From assembly GCA_028691175.1 (NCBI GenBank), contig JAQUZU010000091.1, forward strand, positions 1 to 5,405: 5,405 nucleotides of DNA. The letters run 5' to 3'. Below are positions 1-5,405 of this stretch, in pieces (position 1 is the first letter of the stretch; each line of letters opens with the position of its first letter). Under the pieces are notes generated by a model. It searched no databases, was not told the origin of the DNA, and was given only the letters and a program-made list of their open reading frames with translations. Source of the stretch: Candidatus Kapaibacterium sp. (GTDB lineage Bacteria > Bacteroidota > Ignavibacteria > Kapaibacteriales > UBA2268). A program made the position numbers and the translations under genes.

Positions 1-1973
1 TGGATATGATTCCGTATCGCGAAGAGTTCGATTTCAGCAAAGATCTGTTTCCGTTAATGCTTCAGAAAAAAATGAATCTTATGGGATATATTGCCGAGGG
101 ATATTGGCGCGATATCGGAAATTTAAACGAGTACCAACGCGGGCAAATTGATGCAATACGCAAGGCTGTAAAATTAGATGTACGCGGAACTACCGGCGAT
201 TCGCATCTTACTGTCGGTTATAACGGTGAAGTAGCGAAAACCGCGAAATTCCATGGGAACGTATTAATCGGTAATAATTGCAAAATCGGCGAACACTCCG
301 AATTATCTGATTGCGTAATCGGCGACGGTTGCGAAATTGGCGATGGCGTAGTGCTGAGTGGCGTTACGATTTGGAACGATACAAAAGTAAAAAATCTGGT
401 TCAAATGAACGATGATGTTGTTTGTGCGAATTGCGTGATAAATGAAGATGCGACTGTTAGCGAAAATGTCTTTATATCGGATAACTGCGTGATCGGCAAG
501 AAAGCACTCTTGAAGCCGAATATTAAGTTGTGGCCAAATAAGCGCGTAGAAGATGGTGCGACAGTTACCGGCTCGCTTGTGCAAGAGGAAAAATGGATGC
601 GAGAGCTGTTTTTTGATGCACGAATTACGGGCATAGCAAATGTGGATATTCATCCGAATTTCTGTGCAAAACTTGGCTCTGCACTGGGAATGGCGTTTGG
701 TCCGAATACAATGATGCTTGCCAGCCGCGATTCTGATCCGGTTTCGCGAGTGATGAAGCGGGCAATAACTTCCGGCCTTGCTTCGGTCGGTGTTGAAATT
801 GTTGACTTGCAGGTTACATCAATACCACAGACTCGCCAGGAGATGCGTAGCGGCAAATATGTTGCAGGCTTGCATGTTCGCCGTAATCCGCGCAATTTGA
901 ACAATACCGATATTATCATTTTCAACAAAGAGGGACGCGATATTTCTATTAATCAGACGAAGTCGATTGAACGCTACTTCTATGGTGAAGATATTAAGCG
1001 TGTGCCGCATGATCAGGTTGGTGATTTGCACTATCCCGAGCGAACAAACGAAATTTATGTAAATCGAATAATTGAGAACCTCGATAAAGACAATCTCAAA
1101 AAGGCGAATTTCAAGATTTTGATGGACTATTCGTATGGTTTGGCTTCTACCATAATGCCGTGCGTACTCGGAAAAATCGGCGTAGAGGCGATATCGCTTC
1201 ATAATTTCATTGATTCAAATCGTTATCAGGGCGATCCGGCAATGCTTTTGCCGGAAAATGACGAAGTTCCGAAAATTATGAAGTCCATGGGCTACGAACA
1301 CGGTTTTATGATTGATCCGGGCGCGGAGAAAATTTCTGTAATTGATGAGCGCGGAATGTGGTATTTGCCGACTCGTCTTCTGACGTTGATAACGAAATTA
1401 TTCTTGTTGACTCACACCCATAGAGCACCATACAAAATTGCAGTTTCGATTGCCGCGTCCGATGATATCGAAGAAATGGCAAAAACTTACGATGTAGAGG
1501 TTCTGCGAATTCCAAATTCCCATTCGGCAATGATGGAGGCAACTCGCGATCCGGATGTACTGTTTGTCGGTGGGGTATGGGGTAGTTTCATCTTTAGCGA
1601 ATATCTCTTTGCTGCTGATGGAATGTTTTCAGTTGCTCAAATTCTTGAAATGCTGGCACTTTCGCATTATTCGCTTTCGAAACTTGATGAAAGCATTCCG
1701 AGACGTTATCAGCAAAATATTTATGTTGATTGTCCTTGGGAATATAAAGGACGCGTTATGCGCCACCTGATGGAACATTCTGAAAAAATGCAACGCGAAC
1801 TGGTAGAAGGCGTGAAAATGCACTTCGATACCGGAGACAGCGTTCTTGTCGTTGCAGATAAAGCAGGAAGCGGATTTACGGTGCTGGCGGAAAGCAAACA
1901 CTTTGATACTGCGGTGCAACTTGCCAGAAAATATCAGAGTTACGTCATTTCGTGGCAATTGGAAGATAAATAA
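1..1973 (+). CDS. Mannose-1-phosphate guanylyltransferase-like protein fused to a phosphohexomutase-fold domain (5' end outside window)
   Basis: The frame is open from the left edge (first full codon at base 3), so the Met at base 6 is internal. About 180 N-terminal residues, including the nucleotide-binding GXGTRL-type loop, probably lie outside. Residues are numbered here from that Met. Residues 1-50 are the end of a sugar-nucleotidyltransferase domain: FDFSKDLFP (8-16) and EGYWRDIGN (31-39) are typical of GDP-mannose pyrophosphorylases, which make GDP-mannose from GTP and mannose-1-phosphate. Residues about 76-190 are hexapeptide repeats of the left-handed beta-helix type (VLIGNN, CKIGEH, CVIGDG, CEIGDG, CVIGKK). 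Residues about 200-655 have the length and layout of a four-part phosphohexomutase, but the catalytic loops are replaced (HVRRNP 290-295, DPGAEK 437-442, GVWGSF 523-528, KAGSGF 619-624). A soluble cytoplasmic enzyme feeding mannose- or fucose-containing glycans is inferred. The nucleotide and sugar specificity cannot be fixed without the missing part. The family is fairly certain; mutase activity is doubtful. Confidence 0.85.
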   Translation, partial: DMIPYREEFDFSKDLFPLMLQKKMNLMGYIAEGYWRDIGNLNEYQRGQIDAIRKAVKLDVRGTTGDSHLTVGYNGEVAKTAKFHGNVLIGNNCKIGEHSELSDCVIGDGCEIGDGVVLSGVTIWNDTKVKNLVQMNDDVVCANCVINEDATVSENVFISDNCVIGKKALLKPNIKLWPNKRVEDGATVTGSLVQEEKWMRELFFDARITGIANVDIHPNFCAKLGSALGMAFGPNTMMLASRDSDPVSRVMKRAITSGLASVGVEIVDLQVTSIPQTRQEMRSGKYVAGLHVRRNPRNLNNTDIIIFNKEGRDISINQTKSIERYFYGEDIKRVPHDQVGDLHYPERTNEIYVNRIIENLDKDNLKKANFKILMDYSYGLASTIMPCVLGKIGVEAISLHNFIDSNRYQGDPAMLLPENDEVPKIMKSMGYEHGFMIDPGAEKISVIDERGMWYLPTRLLTLITKLFLLTHTHRAPYKIAVSIAASDDIEEMAKTYDVEVLRIPNSHSAMMEATRDPDVLFVGGVWGSFIFSEYLFAADGMFSVAQILEMLALSHYSLSKLDESIPRRYQQNIYVDCPWEYKGRVMRHLMEHSEKMQRELVEGVKMHFDTGDSVLVVADKAGSGFTVLAESKHFDTAVQLARKYQSYVISWQLEDK

Positions 1974-1977
1974 CATC

Positions 1978-2017
1978 AAAAAAATGGTTCCCTGAATTTT
2001 TCGGGGAACCATTTCTG
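1978..2017. terminator. Bidirectional intrinsic terminator between convergent genes
   Basis: An inverted repeat pairs 1982-1992 (AAATGGTTCCC) with 2004-2014 (GGGAACCATTT) perfectly. The stem extends inward through 993-996 with 2000-2003 (one G-T wobble), giving 15 pairs and a TTT loop. Seven A's at 1978-1984 overlap the left foot. On the reverse strand they become a T-run right after the stem, which makes a good terminator for the nuclease gene. On the forward strand the stem is followed only by TTTCTG, a weaker tail. The hairpin starts 8 bases after the forward stop codon and ends 21 bases from the reverse stop codon, so it sits where both transcripts must end. Confidence 0.85.
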
Positions 2018-2035
2018 TAAATACGATTTCGTTTA

Positions 2036-3763
2036 TCAGCTATTATCAATTTCTTTCGCATCGTCTTCCGGAAATTTAAAACTTCTGACAATGCTTTCTA
2101 TTGCATCGCGGAATTCCTCCTGCGACTTGTCTTTAAAATATACGAACTTCGCGGCGTCCTTGTTGTTGTAAATCCACGAATTGATGATTTTCATGTCGTT
2201 GAAATCAATCTTATTATACGTAGAAATCTGTACGTCAGGCGATGCGTAATATAATTCGTCTATCGATGCAAATAGTTTTTGAAGCGGGGCTTTTCTGCCG
2301 ATCGTGAATTGCGTTTCGAGTTTTCCGGCTCGAATGAGCAAAATTTGCACTACTTTCTCGCGTGCCGATACCGGTAAAATCATGGCAAAATTATCCGACG
2401 AAACAGATACCGGATATGCGACATCTTTCTCAAATACTTTTTTTAAGTCTATAATTTGTTGCTTTATGATTGCAGCTTTTTCGAATTCCAATTCTTCTGC
2501 GAAATCGTGCATCTGCCGCTCTAATTGTGTAATTATGTTGCTGCCGGTCCCGGAGAGGAAATAACGAACTTTGTCGACTACATCGCTGTTATACGCAATG
2601 GAGGAAATTCCGCCGCAACACGGGGCGTGGCATTGCTTTATGTGATAATAAAAGCATGGCTTTTTTGTCTTATCCGGTGTAATATGTGCAGTTTCGCATT
2701 TCCGGAGCATATAGTGCTTGTTAATTGTATCGAGAATTTGCTGTACCAATACGCTTGAACGGAACGGACCATAATACTCGGCGTCATCATCTGTAATTTC
2801 GGTTACAGCCTCTGTGGTCGGAAATTCATTCATTACGTCAAGTTTGATGAACGAATAAGTGTAAATCGCCTTTTCCATTGTATTATAATAGGGAAGAAGC
2901 GATTTGATTTCGCGACTTTCGGCAATTAATGCTTCAAGTTCCGAATTCTTACATTGAAATTCTAAATCGTAAGTTTTGCGGAGCATTGCCGAAATTTTTC
3001 GCGAAGTAATATTGCCGAAACTGAAATAACTGTTGACGCGTTCAACTAAAGATTTTGCTTTGCCGACATAGTGAACTTCGCCCGTGCGATTTTTGAAATA
3101 ATACACGCCCGGACACGCCGGCAATTGTGCAAGTTTATTTTCAAGACGCTTTTTTGTGGTGTTTGCCGGCAGAAAATTTTTGATTGCTCGATTTTGAAAT
3201 TCGAGTAATTCTTCGCACTCGACAATTCCGTGCTCATCTTCGGCAATCTCAATCAACCGACACAGAATCTGCGAAGTAGCATCAGCATCGCCTAACGCAC
3301 GGTGGCGGTTTTTAACAGTTATTCCAAAATATTCTGCGAGCGAGCCGACATTTTTCTTTAAATCTTTTCGTAGAAGACGTCGAGCAAGTTTTAGTGTGCA
3401 TAACTTCTTCATATCCGGAAATTCCAGTTCGCAGCGTGCATACGCACCTTTAATAAACGGATAATCAAATGCGGCATTGTGAGCCACAAAAACACTGTCT
3501 TTGGTATTAAGAATATTTGAAAACAATCGCAATACATCGATTGTTTCCGGAGCATTGTAGACCATTTCGTTGGTGATATGCGTTAGCTTTTGAATGATTT
3601 CAGGAATGAACTGGTGCGGATTAATAAGCGACGAAAATTTATCGACAGCAACTCCGCCTATGGTTGTAACGCAGGCAATATCAATCAGACTATGAAGAAT
3701 CGGACTGTAACCGGTTGTTTCTACATCTATAACCAAAAAATTAGTATCCCAGACCGATAGCAT
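2036..3763 (-). CDS. DnaQ-like 3'-5' exonuclease fused to UvrC/Cho-type GIY-YIG endonuclease
   Basis: A complete 575-residue protein. Residues 8-175 are a DEDDh exonuclease: DVETTG (D13, E15), HNAAFD (D100) and HRALGDAD (H154, D159) supply all five catalytic residues. Residues about 212-295 are a UvrC-type GIY-YIG nuclease: GVYYF at 219, YVGKAK at 232, R242, E282 and N294, with the spacing of the UvrC catalytic set. C356, C370, C378 and C382 match the UvrC cysteine cluster. Residues about 411-445 form a UVR motif, the UvrB-contact helix pair. Residues 455-490 resemble the first strands of the UvrC RNase H-like domain, but its DDH catalytic residues and the helix-hairpin-helix tail are absent. 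The role is probably excision repair, incising DNA and trimming from the 3' end; this is inferred from the domains. Similar fusions are known in Actinobacteria (Rv2191 type) and Bacteroidota. The start lies 12 residues before the first catalytic Asp and has only a weak AGAGA upstream. The gene ends in tandem in-frame stops (TGA TAA). Confidence 0.93.
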   Translation of the reverse strand: MLSVWDTNFLVIDVETTGYSPILHSLIDIACVTTIGGVAVDKFSSLINPHQFIPEIIQKLTHITNEMVYNAPETIDVLRLFSNILNTKDSVFVAHNAAFDYPFIKGAYARCELEFPDMKKLCTLKLARRLLRKDLKKNVGSLAEYFGITVKNRHRALGDADATSQILCRLIEIAEDEHGIVECEELLEFQNRAIKNFLPANTTKKRLENKLAQLPACPGVYYFKNRTGEVHYVGKAKSLVERVNSYFSFGNITSRKISAMLRKTYDLEFQCKNSELEALIAESREIKSLLPYYNTMEKAIYTYSFIKLDVMNEFPTTEAVTEITDDDAEYYGPFRSSVLVQQILDTINKHYMLRKCETAHITPDKTKKPCFYYHIKQCHAPCCGGISSIAYNSDVVDKVRYFLSGTGSNIITQLERQMHDFAEELEFEKAAIIKQQIIDLKKVFEKDVAYPVSVSSDNFAMILPVSAREKVVQILLIRAGKLETQFTIGRKAPLQKLFASIDELYYASPDVQISTYNKIDFNDMKIINSWIYNNKDAAKFVYFKDKSQEEFRDAIESIVRSFKFPEDDAKEIDNS

Positions 3764-3795
3764 TATATTGTGTCTCTATGTTAAATTTCAGATTA

Positions 3796-3826
3796 CAAAA
3801 ATACGAAAAATCGCACGAAATTACAA
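3796..3826 (-). promoter_or_regulatory. Putative Bacteroidota-type promoter of the exonuclease/GIY-YIG gene
   Basis: Read on the reverse strand, TTG (3826-3824) is followed by exactly 20 bases and then TATTTTTG (3803-3796). This fits the Bacteroidota housekeeping promoter pattern of TTG, 17-23 bases, TAnnTTTG. Transcription would start a few bases downstream, leaving a leader of about 25 bases before the ATG at 3763. The region is AT-rich, so a chance match is possible. The spacing and the position relative to the gene favour a real promoter. Confidence 0.45.
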
Positions 3827-3953
3827 GAAATGGATTGTTGCAATTGTATGGGAGCGACTTGCGAATATTTTGAAAAAAATCTGTATGTATGCAAATATTA
3901 TGCTCGAAATTTTGTATTTTTGCTATTTGAATTTTTAGATAACATAGAATATC

Positions 3954-3958
3954 AGAGG
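3954..3958 (+). promoter_or_regulatory. Shine-Dalgarno site of glycyl-tRNA synthetase
   Basis: AGAGG lies 5 bases before the ATG at 3964. It is the only purine-rich match of this quality near the start and supports that ATG. The protein then begins six residues ahead of the conserved motif region, normal for the family. It is stronger than the weak AGAGA before the divergent gene. Confidence 0.65.
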
Positions 3959-3963
3959 TACAA

Positions 3964-5388
3964 ATGGTAAAGTTAGAAACGATCATTTCACTGGCAAAAC
4001 ATAGAGGTTTCGTATTTCAGTCGTCTGAAATTTACGGCGGACTGAACGGCTGTTGGGATTTCGGTCCGTTGGGTGTAGAGTTGTTAAAAAACATCAAAGA
4101 ATCTTGGTGGAAAGCGATGACTTATCGTCAAGATGTCGAGGGAGTTGATGCATCTATTTTGATGCATCCGCGTACTTGGGAAGCAAGCGGACATGTTACG
4201 CAATTCTCCGACCCGATGATCGACAACAAGCAAAGCAAAGGACGCTATAGAGCCGATAATTTGATTGAAGAATATATTGATAGATTACGCAAAAAAAAGA
4301 AAACAGACCAGGCAGACGCACTCGAGGCAAAACTTGAAGCCGCTAGCGAGCCAATCGATTACTACAATATCATCGTTGAAAATCAAATTCCGGATCCGGT
4401 TTCAGGTTCTACAGATTGGACAGAGGTTCGCAATTTTAATTTAATGTTTAAAACATTTATCGGGCCGGTAGATGATTCTGCAAGCACGATTTATTTGCGT
4501 CCGGAGTCTGCACAGGGTATTTTCGTAAACTTTAAAAACATCATGGATTCGTCCCGCATGAAACCGCCTTTCGGTATTGCACAGATTGGTAAAGCGTTCA
4601 GAAATGAAATTAATACGAAGAATTTCCTTTTCCGAACTCGTGAATTTGAACAAATGGAAATGCAATATTTCATCAAGCCGGGTAGCGATCCGGAATGGTT
4701 TGAATATTGGAAAGAGCAACGCTGGAACTGGTATATAAAGAACGGAATTCCGGCTGAATCTTTGCGCTTCAAAGATCACGAAAAACTTGCTCATTATGCA
4801 AATCGTGCTACCGATATTGAATTTATGTTCCCGTTCGGTTGGGGAGAAATAGAAGGAATTCACTCGCGTACAGATTTCGATTTGAAGGCTCATCAAGAGT
4901 TCTCCGGCAAAAAATTAGAATATGTGGATACTGTAACTAAAGATCGCTATGTGCCTTATGTTATTGAGACTTCCGGCGGTACAACTCGTGGTCTGATGGC
5001 ATTCTTGTGTAATGCTTATACCGAAGAAAAACTGACCGACGATAATGGCAAAGAAGATACTCGTATCGTAATGAAATTCGTTCCGAAGTTCTCGCCGATT
5101 AAAGCAGCCGTATTCCCACTCGTAAATAAAGACGGTATGCCGGAATTTGCCGAGAAATTGTTCAATAAAATTCAGACCGAATTCAAGGCGCAGTACGATA
5201 CTTCCGGAGCAATCGGCAGAAGATACCGTCGCCAAGACGAAATCGGCACACCGTTCTGTGTTACTGTTGATGGCGACAGCGTGCAGAATGGAACGGTAAC
5301 TATCCGCGAACGCGATACAATGCAGCAGGAACGCATTCCGGCAGAAAATGCTGTGGCGTATATCCATAATAAATTGATGAACGCGTAA
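3964..5388 (+). CDS. glyQS: Glycyl-tRNA synthetase, homodimeric (alpha2) class II type
   Basis: A complete 474-residue protein that charges tRNA-Gly with glycine using ATP in the cytoplasm. The N-terminal block RGFVFQSSEIYGG (14-26) with GCWDFGPLG (29-37) is diagnostic of the alpha2 form. Class II motif 2 is FRNEI (212-216) through RTREFEQME (224-232). Motif 3 is ETSGGTTRG (335-343), keeping E335, S337, G339 and R342. FNLMFKTFIGP (158-168) and LRPESAQGIFVNF (178-190) complete the active-site core. Residues about 376-474 form the anticodon-binding domain (SPIKAAVFPLV onward; IGRRYRRQDEIGTPFCVTVD). Length is normal for the type (about 460-510). A charged insert (about 95-140) contains a Lys-rich stretch coded by an eight-A run. 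The protein has only three cysteines (30, 349, 432), none in the segment where I recall many relatives binding zinc. It has its own promoter region and no operon partner is visible. Identification is near certain. Confidence 0.97.
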   Translation: MVKLETIISLAKHRGFVFQSSEIYGGLNGCWDFGPLGVELLKNIKESWWKAMTYRQDVEGVDASILMHPRTWEASGHVTQFSDPMIDNKQSKGRYRADNLIEEYIDRLRKKKKTDQADALEAKLEAASEPIDYYNIIVENQIPDPVSGSTDWTEVRNFNLMFKTFIGPVDDSASTIYLRPESAQGIFVNFKNIMDSSRMKPPFGIAQIGKAFRNEINTKNFLFRTREFEQMEMQYFIKPGSDPEWFEYWKEQRWNWYIKNGIPAESLRFKDHEKLAHYANRATDIEFMFPFGWGEIEGIHSRTDFDLKAHQEFSGKKLEYVDTVTKDRYVPYVIETSGGTTRGLMAFLCNAYTEEKLTDDNGKEDTRIVMKFVPKFSPIKAAVFPLVNKDGMPEFAEKLFNKIQTEFKAQYDTSGAIGRRYRRQDEIGTPFCVTVDGDSVQNGTVTIRERDTMQQERIPAENAVAYIHNKLMNA

Positions 5389-5405
5389 GCTTATTGCACG
5401 CTGAT

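Larger units (their letters stand above)
3764..3963. other. Divergent AT-rich intergenic region holding both 5' signals
   Basis: These 200 bases separate the start codons of the reverse nuclease gene and the forward glycyl-tRNA synthetase gene. They contain the reverse promoter candidate described separately. On the forward strand only weak elements are visible: TTGAAA at 3870 followed by TATTAT at 3896, with a 20-base spacer that is too long for a good sigma-70 promoter, and a lone TATTTTTG at 3915 without an upstream TTG at the right distance. An imperfect direct repeat, GCGAATATTT (3861) and GCAAATATTA (3891), is spaced 30 bases apart and may be chance. No tRNA, leader hairpin or T-box-like structure is visible. 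Confidence 0.6.

Noticed and set aside
303..2012. Several antisense open frames of about 77-127 codons and a forward frame at 1555-1770 inside the guanylyltransferase fusion
   Set aside because: The sense frame has continuous family motifs across the whole stretch. The others have Cys/Phe/Ile-rich, low-complexity translations and no start signals.
2266..2283. LQKLF in the nuclease C-terminus as a sliding-clamp binding motif
   Set aside because: It lacks the full QLxLF or six-residue spacing and sits in a segment predicted to be folded rather than at a flexible end.
2304..2758. Forward-strand open frames of 86 and 77 codons opposite the nuclease gene
   Set aside because: They are shadows of the UVR and cysteine-cluster coding region, with no homology I recognise.
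3915..3922. TATTTTTG as a forward -7 promoter box for glycyl-tRNA synthetase
   Set aside because: No TTG lies 17-23 bases upstream (3891-3898 is part of an ATG/CAAAT stretch), so only half of the promoter pattern is met.
3764..3963. Possible T-box or riboswitch leader for the glycyl-tRNA synthetase gene
   Set aside because: The gap is only 200 bases and shared with a divergent gene. I find no T-box consensus, no terminator/antiterminator pair and no strong hairpin.
4441..5367. Long antisense open frames (151 and 150 codons) opposite glycyl-tRNA synthetase
   Set aside because: They lie wholly within a clearly coding gene, overlap its conserved motifs, show no recognisable domains, and follow from the codon bias of the sense strand.
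1..5405. A defence island, toxin-antitoxin pair, CRISPR array or other novel multigene system
   Set aside because: The three genes are recognisable housekeeping or repair functions in mixed orientation. No repeats, transposase, integrase or small paired genes are visible.

Overview
The window carries three protein genes in a forward / reverse / forward layout with little intergenic space. (1) At the left edge is the 3' part of a long gene (to 1973, + strand) for a sugar-phosphate nucleotidyltransferase of the mannose-1-phosphate guanylyltransferase type. It is fused through left-handed beta-helix hexapeptide repeats to a phosphohexomutase-fold domain. (2) Convergent to it is a complete gene (3763 to 2036, - strand). 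It encodes a DnaQ-like 3'-5' exonuclease fused to a UvrC/Cho-type GIY-YIG nuclease, with a probable Fe-S cysteine cluster and a UVR motif. (3) Divergent from that, after a 200-base AT-rich gap, is a complete gene for the homodimeric (alpha2) class II glycyl-tRNA synthetase (3964 to 5388, + strand). The last 17 bases hold nothing recognisable.

Organism: the moderate-to-low GC content, the alpha2 glycyl-tRNA synthetase, the exonuclease/GIY-YIG fusion and the guanylyltransferase/mutase-fold fusion all fit a member of the Bacteroidota/Chlorobiota (FCB) neighbourhood. A promoter-like element ahead of the nuclease gene matches the Bacteroidota pattern (TTG, 20 bases, TAnnTTTG). This placement is an inference from gene content, not from a marker search, and the phylum is uncertain.

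Regulatory layout: the two convergent genes share a 15-bp hairpin (1982-2014). An A-run on its left makes it a good intrinsic terminator for the reverse gene and a plausible one for the forward gene. The 3764-3963 gap must hold the start signals for both divergent genes. Only the reverse-strand promoter gives a recognisable match. The synthetase has a clear AGAGG ribosome binding site.

The three genes serve different processes (nucleotide-sugar supply, DNA repair, translation) and do not look like one pathway or a defence system. I see no mobile element, CRISPR array, RNA gene or new multigene system. The points of interest lie inside the proteins. The mutase-fold domain has lost all four catalytic loops. 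The glycyl-tRNA synthetase lacks the cysteines that I recall many bacterial relatives using to bind zinc. The repair nuclease keeps one incision module, an exonuclease and the cysteine cluster, but lacks the second UvrC nuclease.
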